Below, piece by piece: positions 9,712 through 18,908 of a stretch of DNA of 64,000 nt; position 1 is the first letter of the stretch; each line of letters begins with the position of its first letter. This DNA comes from CAWDDA01 sp963813345 (GTDB taxonomy: Bacteria > Acidobacteriota > Blastocatellia > RBC074): positions 1-64,000 of the forward strand of contig CAWEYR010000019.1 of NCBI GenBank assembly GCA_963813345.1, read 5' to 3'. The notes beneath the pieces were generated by a model. It was not told where the DNA came from. It made no database searches and worked only from the letters and a program-made list of their open reading frames with translations. Position numbers and translations under genes: made by a program.

Positions 9712-9723
9712 TTGCAGGACCAA

Positions 9724-9793
9724 GGCATGTAGTACCGCCTTCAGGCGGAATGGTCACAACGGAAGATTCCGCCTAAAGGCGGTACTACATGCC
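9724..9793. repeat. Paired REP-like element, family A (GGCATGTAGTACCGCC...)
   Basis: A 70-base inverted repeat: GGCATGTAGTACCGCCTT on the left and AAGGCGGTACTACATGCC on the right. Each arm also contains an inner CCGCCTNNAGGCGG palindrome. The right end supplies the TAG stop of the minus-strand GMC remnant. Single copies of the same core occur at 35933, 43107, 44968, 56740 and 59266. Confidence 0.85.
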
Positions 9794-9916
9794 TGTTCTT
9801 AGTTGTTCGGCGAGGTATTCTGAGGCACGCCACGCTATGGCTGCAATCGTGAGCGTACAATTCTTTTCAGGTAGTGACACAAACGAAGCGCCGTCAACCA
9901 CGACTATGATGACCGG
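9785..9916 (-). pseudogene. 3' remnant of a GMC oxidoreductase
   Basis: Read on the minus strand, about 41 codons encode 'VVVDGASFVSLPEKN' and 'TLTIAAIAWRASEYLAEQL', the characteristic C-terminal segment of GMC-type sugar and alcohol dehydrogenases of the gluconate 2-dehydrogenase group. The stop codon lies in the adjacent family A repeat. Upstream, the similarity ends abruptly at the G-rich family B repeat at 9917-10019, so at least 500 codons are missing. It looks like a deletion scar bounded by repeats. Confidence 0.75.
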
Positions 9917-10019
9917 GGGCGGGGGTTCGAGTTCAAGCTTTAGCTTGTGGTTTCAATGCAACCCCAAGCTGAAAGCTTGCTCAACCCCTCGACCCCCGAC
10001 CCCCGATCCCTGACCCCTT
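9917..10019. repeat. Hairpin repeat, family B (GTTCAAGCTT...), with C-rich tail
   Basis: Arms GAGTTCAAGCTTTAGCTTG and CAAGCTGAAAGCTTGCTC, followed by tandem 'CCCCCGACC'-type runs to about 10019. It fills the gap between the GMC remnant and the Oar-like receptor. Other copies are at 23321, 34117 and 55034, with a half copy at the end of the gene stopping at 17722. Confidence 0.8.
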
Positions 10020-10023
10020 CTCT

Positions 10024-13000
10024 TTAGAACGTCAGCCGCATTCCGATCTGAATGTTTCTTGACGGAGCGGCGCTTCCAATTCGGCCGTAACTGGCGTTGT
10101 TGGAGTCGACGTTTGGATTGTTCAGATTGAGCTGGTTGAACGCATTGAAGAAGTCACCTTGAATCTGGAATCGGACACGCTCTGTGATCGCAAACTGCTT
10201 GCGCAGTGAGAGGTCCCAGAAGTAACGGCCCGGGCCAATGACCATTCCCACGCCAGCCGTGCCACGGCGATCATCCGGCGGCCGCGTGAACGCCGTCGTG
10301 TTGAACCAGCGAGCGATTTCGTCATCGCCGTGGACGTTGACCTCACCACCGAGATAATCAGCCCTGCGGCCTCCGATCGAGCTCGTGCCAGTCACTGTCA
10401 GATACTGCCCGGTCTGCCAGCGCGTAATCCCGCTGACCTCCCATCCACCGAGTACGGCTTTCAGGACATCGTTGCCGTCGCGGAAGAAAGGCAGGCGGTA
10501 CATGAAGGTCGTCACGAAAATATGGCGGCGATCGAAGCTCGTCGGACCATAGTTGAAACTCCGGTTGAACGGATCTTCAGGGTTGTCTCCGTTGCCGCTT
10601 GTATCGGACAGCACCTTCGACCACGTGTAGCTGACCGTAAAGGTGACATCACCTTTGCGCTTGGTCGCGTACATTTGCAGCGCATTGTAGTTCGAGGTCG
10701 AATCGCTGAGACGCATTCGAATCGCTGAATAGCCTTTGTACGGCCTCAGGAAATTGGTTGAAGCGCGCTGCGCCGTTGGAAGCGCAGCGTTGGCCCGCAG
10801 CGCATCGAACGTCGGCTGGTTGATGTCAGGCTGACGCAGCAGATGACGTGCCTGATTGCCGACGTACGCGATCTCGCCGAACACTCCCCACGGAAGCTCG
10901 CGCTGAATGCTCAGGCTGTAGCTCATCGTGTAGGGCAGTTCCAGACTCGGATCAATCGTAAAAATATCGCTGAACGCCGCAGCCGCAGCCGGCCGCCCGC
11001 CGCGTAATGTGCGCGATATTTCCGTTTTCGAACTGTGCCGTGCTTACGAACGGCGGGATGTTTACCGACGAGAAGATAATGTTGCCTTCAGGCTTGTCGT
11101 AGAAGATGCCAAACCCGCCGCGGATCGAAGTCTTGCTGTCATCGAACGGCGAGAAGGCAAAACCTACACGAGGCATGAAGACGTGCTGCGTATCATACAA
11201 ACCGCGCGGGGCCGCTGTCGGCACTGACAGCACCACGGGGCTATTGCCATTCGGCACACGACCGAGCTCTTCAGTCGGGACGCCATAGCCGGCACGCGCG
11301 AGACCGTTGAAGCGGTTTCCACCCTTGGACTGGTGTCGATTGTTCCATCACGATTGAGCGTCAGAGCCTGCCTCGGATCGTACAAAGCCGGGTCAAAGTT
11401 GACGATATTGTTCGCCTGGGTGTAGGTCGGGCATACCCCACTGGTAACGCACGCCGAATTCGAGGCTCAACTTCCGGCTCGCTCGCCAACTGTCGCTGAT
11501 GAACGCTTCGATCTGCGAGAATCTGAAAAAGCCGATTGGATCGCTGTCGAATTCACTGTAGGTACGGAAGTTCCCAAGCAGCGCATCGGCGAAGGCATTG
11601 CTTGTCGTCGCCGTATTTCCAGCTGGTCTGGAAGTCAGCTGCCCCGGTATACGCAGTCGCCCGTTCTGATCCTTGCGATTGCGGATCACCATCATGCCGG
11701 TCTTGAGCGTGTGCGCGCCCCGGATCCACGAGATGTTGTCACTCACCGATATGTCGGTCGTCGGTGAAAGCAGCGAAGCTGCCGGCCCGCGGAAACTGGC
11801 AAAGCCTCCAATCGTTGTGTCCGGGATGCCATTCTCGAATCGACCGCTGCCCGCATAACAGCGGCGGGTACACAAATCCATAGGTCTCACGCTTCCATGC
11901 ATCGCCGACCGGAGGAATGCGCTGTCCGTTCCAGGCTGTGCTTACCTTGAATTCGTTGACCAGAGTCGGACTGACAAGCCACGTATAGCCCACCTGAATT
12001 CCGAAGCCTGGCCGCAACCGGTTGGTCGGAATTGTCGGCAGTTGTGAGTCGATAAACGTTCCGTAGGGTTCGATCAGATCGTAGTTGTCGTGCAGATACC
12101 TGCCATAGATTGAGTGCCTGTTCGTTAAAGCGGTAGTCGAGACGAACGATCTCCTGCCGGTAATCGAATGGATTCGGCTCCTGGTAAAGCGCGTTGTTGC
12201 CGGTCGGAGTATCCGTATATGCAACCGCTTCGCGTTCCATCGCACCGTAGACATTTGAAAAGGCTCTTCCGTCAGCGGTGATGCGTGCCGTCGGGATGAT
12301 GTTGCCAGGGAAACAGCCGGTGCGAACCGCGGGAGTCGTTATCACGCCTGAGGTAAAAACCGGCGCTGTGCAAGTGTTCGCCGCGATTTCTCGGATCGCG
12401 AAGCGCGCCGTCATCCGCCGTTCCGACGATGTTATCCGGACCGCGCAGCCGAAACGAGAAATCGCCGTTGCGTTCCGCTCGCGTCGGAAGCGATCGCTGA
12501 GTCGAGGCGGTGAAACGGCGGATGTATTTCCATTCGGCTCCGCCAAAGAAGAAGAACTTGTCTTTGATGATCGGCCCGCCAAGACTGAATCCGAAGTCGT
12601 TGAAACGCAAGCGAAGGCCGGGCGACATTGCTCACGATTATTGAAGATAGTTGTTCGCATCGAGTTTGTCGTTCCGCAGGAATTCAAAGACGCTACCGAA
12701 AAGCTTGTTCTCGCCGCTGCGCGTCACGACGTTGATCGACGCGCCCGAATTGCGGCCAAACTCGGCAGAGAAGTTCGACGTCTTGACGTTGACTTCACGA
12801 ATAAAGTCGATCCCGACATTGTTGATCTGGCTGGCATTGCTTCCGGAATCGAGGTTCGAGCCTCCGTCAACCGTCAGATTGTTCGAAATGACCGCGATTT
12901 CCGTTGATCGGCTGGCTGGTGCTCAGACTTGTCGTCAAACCAAGCTGATCGTCGTTGAGCAGTGGCGCGCCCGGAATCAGGGTCGTGAGCTGCATGTAAT

Positions 13001-13463
13001 TCCGCCCGTTGAGCGCCAGCTCCTGCACCTGGGCCGTATCGATGACCCGGGCTACCTCTCCCGAAGTCGCATTCACCGTCTCGCCCGCCGAAGCGACGAC
13101 CTCGACCGTCTCGCTCACCTGACCCGCCTCGAGCTCGAAATCAACCGTCAGACGGCCATCGGCGATCAAGGTGTAACCGGTCTTGGACGACTTCTTGAAT
13201 CCTGTATGCTCGACCGTCAGCGAATACGTTCCGAGCGGGAGATTCGTGACCACGTAGAATCCGCTGGAATCCGTAATCGCCGTGCGCACGAGCTTGGTCG
13301 CATTGTTTGTGATCGTGACAGTGATTCCCGGAAGAACTCCTCCAGAACTATCAGATACGGTTCCCGCGATTTGCCCGGTGATCGTCTGCGAAAAAGCAAC
13401 CGAGGATAAGGCTGCGCAGGCGATAACGACGCTTGCGAGGGCAACAGTCAGTCTTGATTTCAT
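10024..13463 (-). pseudogene. Oar-like TonB-dependent receptor, about ten frameshifts
   Basis: The 3.4 kb span would encode about 1,145 residues, normal for Oar-type outer-membrane receptors. ATG 13463 has GGAGG just upstream, then a signal peptide and a carboxypeptidase-regulatory domain ('ITGQIAGTVSDSSGGVLPG'). The plug ('NLTVDGGSNLDSGSNASQIN'), barrel strands ('FGFSLGGPIIKDKFFFFGG') and C-terminus ('NIQIGMRLTF') follow in order, but in different frames. Shifts fall near 12884, 12650, 12636, 12614, 12390, 12120, 11865, 11430, 11330 and 10985. Few in-frame stops occur inside segments. Either a very young pseudogene or a poorly resolved assembly stretch. It follows the sigma/anti-sigma unit by 26 bases. 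Confidence 0.8.
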
Positions 13464-13489
13464 TGGTGAACCTCCAGTTAGTGTCAGGC

Positions 13490-14380
13490 TCAGGCTGAAG
13501 CCAGCGCGCCCTTTTCGGCGCGCCGTGCCCTGAGCTCTTTTGCTGCTGTAATCGTCAGCTCCGCTCGACATACCGCGCCAAGCGCAAATGTCCACGGCAC
13601 CACCATCCAGCCGATTTCGATCAAAAAGTTAACGTAATTGCCGAGCCAGAATGTGTCCGGCACGAATTCGAGCTTCAATGATCTGATCAACACGAGCGAC
13701 GCTCGCAGCAACGCGAATGCTGTAAGCCACCGCAAGGCCACCGCCAGCCGGCCTCCGCCCATCTGCATCGAGATGCGATAGAGTACAAGACTCATCGCGG
13801 CGCAAATTGAAAGCAGTGCAAGACCGAAAGGCTGAAGCAGGCGGCTGGCAAGAATCGGGGATTGTGATTCGGTCAGGTGTTCGCGATAAAACATAAGCGC
13901 GAACATCAAGCCAAGGATCGCGGCCATCGCCGCATAATCACGACGCGGAATCCTGAAGCCGAGACCAATCCCGCTGTACGCTTTCCACATCGCAAACACA
14001 CCCGCCAGAAAGAAGCAATTCGCAGGGATGATTAAGATGTGAAGCAGAAACCCCTGAAGTGGACTTTGCGAGTAACCCGGCGTGATCTGATTCCAAAGTG
14101 AAGTTTCGACAAGCGGTCGAAGGATGAAGATTCCCGCGTTGGCTGCCATCGCAAGCCATGCGATCCGGAGCCATTTCTGCTGACGATGCTCCCGAGCGAT
14201 TTTGAAGGTCATGACGAGAGCGACTGAATAGGCTGCTACAGCCCCTGCGAGCTTCGCCAGAGCTTTGCTCCCGGCAAGACCGTTCACATCACTCAACAGC
14301 CAGGCAAGCAGGACGATCGTCATGCCGAAGACCACGACGCTGCGGCTCTTTCCTTCAAGTCTGCCTGCAAGCTTCAGCAC
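13490..14380 (-). CDS. Polytopic membrane protein of unknown function
   Basis: About 296 residues with roughly eight hydrophobic helices ('VVVFGMTIVLLAWLLSDVNG', 'LLHILIIPANCFFLAGVFAM', 'LALLSICAAMSLVLYR') and a basic C-terminal tail. GTG 14380 overlaps the TGA of the anti-sigma gene (GTGCTGA), so translation is probably coupled. The frame is open further upstream, but that part lies in the anti-sigma gene and is a shadow. I recognise no family. Position in a sigma/anti-sigma unit suggests a membrane partner in signalling, which is inference only. Confidence 0.7.
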   Translation of the reverse strand: MLKLAGRLEGKSRSVVVFGMTIVLLAWLLSDVNGLAGSKALAKLAGAVAAYSVALVMTFKIAREHRQQKWLRIAWLAMAANAGIFILRPLVETSLWNQITPGYSQSPLQGFLLHILIIPANCFFLAGVFAMWKAYSGIGLGFRIPRRDYAAMAAILGLMFALMFYREHLTESQSPILASRLLQPFGLALLSICAAMSLVLYRISMQMGGGRLAVALRWLTAFALLRASLVLIRSLKLEFVPDTFWLGNYVNFLIEIGWMVVPWTFALGAVCRAELTITAAKELRARRAEKGALASA

Positions 14381-14877
14381 TCGATAGTCTCCAGTTGACC
14401 GCTTTCCCAGACAAGGTCGGCACCGGTCTCTCCGCACATGACAGCCGCAATCGAAGTCAATGATGAGAGAAACGGCTTCCAGTTCTCGCTCGTGATGCTC
14501 TCGAGCGATTTCGCAGGCGACCCTTCGGCCGCAAGCTTGAGCGCGCGTTCGACGGTTCTCGTCCCGCACATCGGAGCCATGACTGCTCGCAGATGATCGA
14601 GACGCTCGCGCACATCATTGTTCGCCTGCTCATATCCGCGAATCTGAGCTAGCGTCGATTCAATCGCGCGATGGAGTACGCGCTCGCGCAGCGGACGCTC
14701 CCTTCGAAGTGCTTCACCACCAGCTCTCAGCCGCTCTTCTGCGTTCGCCATCTGATCGTAGAAATCCCAGCAAAGCCTGCATCCGATAAAGTGAGCTTCA
14801 ATGCGGTCAACGGCCGCAGGCTCGAGCTCACCGTCGAAATACTTCATCCAATCCTGATCCGTGATCCCGTGCGTCAT
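14374..14877 (-). CDS. Zinc-finger anti-sigma factor
   Basis: A 167-residue protein with the zf-HC2/ZAS motif 'HFIGCRLC' (HxxxCxxC) near residue 30, preceded by 'WMKYFDGELEP', the usual start of anti-sigma domains. It has no membrane helix, so a soluble, possibly redox- or metal-responsive anti-sigma factor is likely. The start ATG overlaps the stop of the sigma gene (14874-14877) and its stop overlaps the next start. Partner: the ECF sigma factor directly upstream. Confidence 0.85.
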   Translation of the reverse strand: MTHGITDQDWMKYFDGELEPAAVDRIEAHFIGCRLCWDFYDQMANAEERLRAGGEALRRERPLRERVLHRAIESTLAQIRGYEQANNDVRERLDHLRAVMAPMCGTRTVERALKLAAEGSPAKSLESITSENWKPFLSSLTSIAAVMCGETGADLVWESGQLETIEC

Positions 14878-15440
14878 CTATCCTTCTCCATGCTTCGTCT
14901 GTCATTGGCCGAGGACGCTTTTATGATCGCTGTCAGCTTCTTTTTGACATTGAAGAGGCGCCATTTCACTGTTCCCATCGGAACACTAAGGACAAGAGCG
15001 AGCTCTTCGTAACTGAGATCGTCGGCAAAGCGCAGCCTCGCAATTTCCCGCTCCGCCGGCTCCAGAAAGCCCATCCATTCATCGAATCGCGTGCTTTCAG
15101 TCCGTTCTTCTCTTGTCACCAGCTCTTCTGCGAGTTCCTGCTCGATGGGTTCGAATTCAACGATCTCTCCGGAGTTTTCGATCCGCCGCCAGTACTGCAG
15201 CATTTCGTTGCGAGCAACCTTGAAGAGCCATCCATTGAAGAGATCTCGCTCTCTCAACGTCGAAGAGTGGGTGTAAACCTTGAGGAGTACGTTCTGCGCA
15301 AGCTCTTCAGCGGTCATTGAATCAAACGCGCGGACGAGGAAGTACCGCCGTACTCGCGGGTATAACATCTCGAAGAGCACACAGAACGACTCCTCAGTTC
15401 TTGTGCCCAGAAACAGCTCAAGAGCGTGCTTCTCGTCCAC
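14874..15440 (-). CDS. ECF-type RNA polymerase sigma factor
   Basis: A 188-residue sigma-70 family protein. Region 2 is seen in 'MTAEELAQNVLLKVYTH' and 'NGWLFKVARNEMLQYWRR'; region 4 in 'LSYEELALVLSVPMGTVKWR', the DNA-binding helix-turn-helix. It lacks regions 1.1 and 3, as expected for ECF factors. It heads a unit with its anti-sigma factor, a membrane protein and the Oar-like TonB receptor, so it may control the receptor in a FecI-like manner. Confidence 0.92.
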   Translation of the reverse strand: MDEKHALELFLGTRTEESFCVLFEMLYPRVRRYFLVRAFDSMTAEELAQNVLLKVYTHSSTLRERDLFNGWLFKVARNEMLQYWRRIENSGEIVEFEPIEQELAEELVTREERTESTRFDEWMGFLEPAEREIARLRFADDLSYEELALVLSVPMGTVKWRLFNVKKKLTAIIKASSANDRRSMEKDR

Positions 15441-15535
15441 AGAAGTCCTCTTCTCGTCTTTTTTTGATTATCCCAGCGCTACGTCGGCTACTTCTAAAGA
15501 TGCGCTCGAGTTACTGAAATGTTTGCAGAAAGCGC

Positions 15536-16972
15536 CTAGCTTCGAAGATTATCTTTGATTCCCTTGAGGATTATAGCGTCCGGGTGGTCCTTGTAAAATG
15601 GATCCAAAGGATAACAACCCGAAACCAGGCCATTTCGCGGCCCGGTTGTGCAGTCGCTGAATGTCCGGCAAAGCCGCTTTGATTGCAGAGGACGACCCGC
15701 AAGAACGTCGGCAGGCAAATCAGGATAAACAAGCACGAGACGGCCAAGTCCAATGAAATCAACCTGTCCTGAACGGACGTAGTGTTGACCCACGTTCGGG
15801 ATCCATTCCTGAAGGTACGTATATCCGGAGCCGACAAGGCAAAGCTCAGGGTAGCGTTCCTTCAGCCTTGCGGTAACCTCAATCTGACGCGCCACGCCAA
15901 CCAGCGGATCTTCCGGAGGAAGATAGCCGTCCGATGGCGGAAAGAGTGCTGGTCTTTGAATATGAGGATTGTAGTAGGGGCTTCCCGCCGTAGTGCATAC
16001 AAGCTTGATTCCAAGCGCAGCGAGCAGGTCAAGAAAACGGAACGACTCGGAAAGATCGATTTCGAGCGGCCTTGCAGGATCGCAACCGAACGCGAACGAA
16101 TAAGTGCCCTCGAAAGATTCCGGCTCGCCGGTTTTGTCCTTTCCCATTTTGAACGGCAGCAGATCGAAAGCGCTCAGACGAACACCTATCGCGAGACCCG
16201 GAGCGTCGCGGCGCACTCCTGCAACTATGTCGCGAAGGAACCGTGTCCGATTTTCAAAGCTTCCACCATAACGGCCATTGCGACTGAACGCGCTCAGGAA
16301 TTCGTGGCCGAGATAACCATGGCAATGCTTGATGTCGACAAAAGCATATCCGGCCTCGCGCGCGCGCACGGAAGCGCGCACGAAATCGCCTATCAGATCG
16401 TCGATTTCTGCATCACTCAAGCATGCCGCGTCAGGCTCAATGCCAAACTTTGGATCGAGAATCGGATGATGATAGAGGATTTGCGGCTCAAGTTTCTTTT
16501 TGTCATTGGGTCTTGCGAACCGGCCGGAATGTGTCAGCTGCAACCCAACAAGCAGATCATCCGTCGAGCCAAACTTCGACTTATGCGCCTCCACAAGAAC
16601 TTCGCGAAGCATCTCGATTTCACGTGCCGTCTTATCGGTCGACAGCAACTGATTGGGATTGGCGCGGCCGTCGTGTCTGACTGCGACCGCTTCGCCGCCC
16701 CATATCAGCTTGGCGCCGCTTTCTCCAAAATGTTTCCATCGTCGAATAGTCAGGTCGGAAGGCCGGCCGTCAAGAGTTCCGTCCCATCCCTCCATTGGCA
16801 GAATCGAAAACCGATTACCGATGGTGAATCCATCTATCGTGTAGTTCTGTCCGAGTGGAGAATCAGGTCCGCTCAGAATCTCGCGGTCGAATCCGAGAGT
16901 GATTCCGAGAGTGGCCAGGTAAGCGGCAAAGTTGTCGATCGTCTTGAGTGTAGCAATGCGTCGATAAGCCAT
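15536..16972 (-). CDS. NADH:flavin oxidoreductase, Old Yellow Enzyme family
   Basis: A 478-residue FMN-dependent TIM-barrel enzyme. Recognisable parts are the N-terminal flavin segment ('IGNRFSILPMEGWDG'), 'LVGLQLTHSGRFARPN', 'GYAFVDIKHCHGYLGHEFLS' with its catalytic His, and 'VDFIGLGRLVLVYPDLP' for phosphate binding. A Cys-bearing tail ('CRTFSDCTTGPRNGLVSGCY') resembles the linker found in 2,4-dienoyl-CoA reductase-like members, but no FAD/NAD domain follows. The substrate is probably an unsaturated carbonyl. ATG 16972 begins the conserved part. Confidence 0.88.
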   Translation of the reverse strand: MAYRRIATLKTIDNFAAYLATLGITLGFDREILSGPDSPLGQNYTIDGFTIGNRFSILPMEGWDGTLDGRPSDLTIRRWKHFGESGAKLIWGGEAVAVRHDGRANPNQLLSTDKTAREIEMLREVLVEAHKSKFGSTDDLLVGLQLTHSGRFARPNDKKKLEPQILYHHPILDPKFGIEPDAACLSDAEIDDLIGDFVRASVRAREAGYAFVDIKHCHGYLGHEFLSAFSRNGRYGGSFENRTRFLRDIVAGVRRDAPGLAIGVRLSAFDLLPFKMGKDKTGEPESFEGTYSFAFGCDPARPLEIDLSESFRFLDLLAALGIKLVCTTAGSPYYNPHIQRPALFPPSDGYLPPEDPLVGVARQIEVTARLKERYPELCLVGSGYTYLQEWIPNVGQHYVRSGQVDFIGLGRLVLVYPDLPADVLAGRPLQSKRLCRTFSDCTTGPRNGLVSGCYPLDPFYKDHPDAIILKGIKDNLRS

Positions 16973-17161
16973 TGATTTGCCATTATACTCGACTGCGAGC
17001 GCCGAGATTGGAGAGCGACGAATAGTTGGACCGCGGAGTGCGCAAGCATAAATTAAAGATTTGAGATTCAAACTCATTTAGGTATTGAGTACAGAGACTT
17101 TAAGTTTGTGGTTGGCATCTCAAGCCTCAATGCAGATTTCTCCGAAATAGGAGATGTGCCA

Positions 17162-17722
17162 ATGCGCCAGGTTCGATATTCAGTTGCCATGTCTCTTGAT
17201 GGTTACATTGCGGGCCCCAATGGCGAAGCTGACTGGATCATCATGGACCCTGAGATCGACTTCCAGGCGGTCTTCGATCAGTTCGACACTTTCCTGATCG
17301 GGCGAAAGACATACGACGGAATGCCAAAAGGAAAGGGATCACCCGGCATTCAGACACTGGTTTTCTCGCGCACGTTGCAACAGAAGGATCATCCGCATGT
17401 AACGATTGTGGCCGATGATGCCCGCAAGGTTCTTTCTGATCTGCGAGAACGGCCAGGAAAGGACCTGTGGCTGTTTGGTGGTGGTTCGCTCTTTAGAAGT
17501 CTGCTCGAAGAGGGACTCGTCGATAAGGTCGAAGTGGCCGTGATTCCGGTCCTGATTGGCGGAGGTATCCCCCTCCTGCCGGCTCCGGCCGGCAGGACGA
17601 CGCTTAAGCTTACCGGTCATAAGATTTACAAGACCGGGATTGTTGCGTTGGAATACGAGGTTGAAAAGGCGGGCAGCAAGGCGAGAAAAACGCGGACGGC
17701 AAAGAAGCAAGCTAAAGCTTGA
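17162..17722 (+). CDS. Dihydrofolate reductase/RibD C-terminal family protein
   Basis: A 186-residue protein of the RibD_C fold. 'RYSVAMSLDGYIAGPNGEAD' is the usual N-terminus and 'DLWLFGGGSLFRSLLEEGLV' is the NADPH-binding GGG box. AGGAG at 17149-17153 supports ATG 17162. Such stand-alone proteins (YyaP/YwjB type) are presumed NADPH-dependent reductases of unknown substrate. The lysine-rich tail 'ARKTRTAKKQAKA' ends inside a half copy of repeat family B, which supplies its TGA stop. Confidence 0.87.
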   Translation: MRQVRYSVAMSLDGYIAGPNGEADWIIMDPEIDFQAVFDQFDTFLIGRKTYDGMPKGKGSPGIQTLVFSRTLQQKDHPHVTIVADDARKVLSDLRERPGKDLWLFGGGSLFRSLLEEGLVDKVEVAVIPVLIGGGIPLLPAPAGRTTLKLTGHKIYKTGIVALEYEVEKAGSKARKTRTAKKQAKA

Positions 17723-17749
17723 ACTCTAAGCGAACTCCGAACTGGCATT

Positions 17750-17777
17750 TTGAGTGCGATCGTGTCCATTGTAGAAT
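17750..17777 (+). promoter_or_regulatory. Candidate promoter of the aldolase gene
   Basis: TTGAGT at 17750-17755 and TAGAAT at 17772-17777 are separated by 16 bases and lie about 50 bases before the aldolase start. They match the sigma-70 consensus moderately. This is a by-eye call only. Confidence 0.3.
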
Positions 17778-17825
17778 TATCGATTCAACAATGTCTCAAG
17801 AATATTTCAAGAGGAAGGTTTCACA

Positions 17826-18908
17826 GTGAGCACAGTACGTATCAAGAAAATCGAACAACTGCTGGGTGAGGAGGGCGTACCGTTGCTCTCGCATGTCTGT
17901 CGCACGATTCCCAAAGAGCAGCTTCATCTTCCGAGTCCCGATTTTGTCGATCGTGTTATGAGCGACTCCGACCGTCCGACGACTGTATTGCGAAATATTC
18001 AGTCGTTGTTCTCGCACGGACGGCTTGCCGGGACTGGCTACGTCTCAATTCTCCCCGTTGACCAGGGAGTCGAGCACTCTGCCGGAGCGAGCTTCGCACC
18101 GAATCCGATCTATTTCGATCCCGGGAACATCGTCAAGCTCGCGATTGAGGGCGGATGCAACGCCGTTGCATCAACACTTGGAGTCCTTGGTTCCTGCTCA
18201 CGCAAGTACGCGCATCGCATTCCATTCATCGCCAAGATCAACCATAACGAGTTTCTTTCCTATCCCAACAGCTTCGATCAGATACTCTTTGCAAGCGTCG
18301 ATCAGGCTTTCGATATGGGCGCAGTTGGCGTCGGAGCAACTATCTATTTCGGTTCCGAAGAGTCGAAACGTCAGATTCAGGAGGTCAGTGCAGCATTTCA
18401 GCATGCACACGAGCTCGGGCTTTTCACGGTACTGTGGTGCTACCTGCGTAATCCGGCCTTCAAGATCGGTAACAAGGACTATCACGTATCAGCCGATCTT
18501 ACGGGACAGGCCAACCATCTTGGTGTCACTATCGAAGCAGATATCATCAAGCAGAAGCTGCCCGAGAATAATGGCGGCTACAATGCACTAGCCTCAAAAG
18601 AGAATCCGTACGGAAAAACTGACAAGAGAATCTACAGTGATCTGTCCTCCGATCATCCAATCGATCTGACCCGTTACCAGGTAGCAAATTGTTTTATGGG
18701 ACGTGCTGGTCTGATCAACTCGGGCGGCGCTTCTTCAGGAGCTGGAGATCTCGCGGAGGGCGCGCGCACAGCAATCATAAACAAGCGTGCCGGCGGTATG
18801 GGTCTGATCTCGGGCCGAAAAGCCTTCCAGCGGCCGATGACAGAAGGCGTCGAAATACTGAACGCAATTCAGGATGTTTATCTCGCGCCTGAAATCACAG
18901 TGGCTTAG
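17826..18908 (+). CDS. fbaB: Class I fructose-bisphosphate aldolase, DhnA/FbaB type
   Basis: A 360-residue TIM-barrel aldolase that cleaves fructose 1,6-bisphosphate through a Schiff base. 'YVSILPVDQGVEHSAGASF' and 'NAVASTLGVLGS' are typical of the family, and the lysine in 'EADIIKQKLPENNGG' is the probable Schiff-base residue. GTG 17826 follows AGGAAGG (about 17811-17817). The length fits E. coli FbaB (about 350). The 3' end overlaps the SurA-like gene by 35 bases. Confidence 0.93.
   Translation: MSTVRIKKIEQLLGEEGVPLLSHVCRTIPKEQLHLPSPDFVDRVMSDSDRPTTVLRNIQSLFSHGRLAGTGYVSILPVDQGVEHSAGASFAPNPIYFDPGNIVKLAIEGGCNAVASTLGVLGSCSRKYAHRIPFIAKINHNEFLSYPNSFDQILFASVDQAFDMGAVGVGATIYFGSEESKRQIQEVSAAFQHAHELGLFTVLWCYLRNPAFKIGNKDYHVSADLTGQANHLGVTIEADIIKQKLPENNGGYNALASKENPYGKTDKRIYSDLSSDHPIDLTRYQVANCFMGRAGLINSGGASSGAGDLAEGARTAIINKRAGGMGLISGRKAFQRPMTEGVEILNAIQDVYLAPEITVA

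Noticed and set aside
12278..13409. Long plus-strand frames across the Oar-like receptor
   Set aside because: They mirror the minus-strand receptor segments and have no recognisable features; the minus strand reads as TonB receptor throughout.
15782..16975. A 397-codon open frame on the plus strand
   Set aside because: It is exactly antisense to the OYE-family gene, has no domain I recognise and a composition expected of a reverse-strand shadow.
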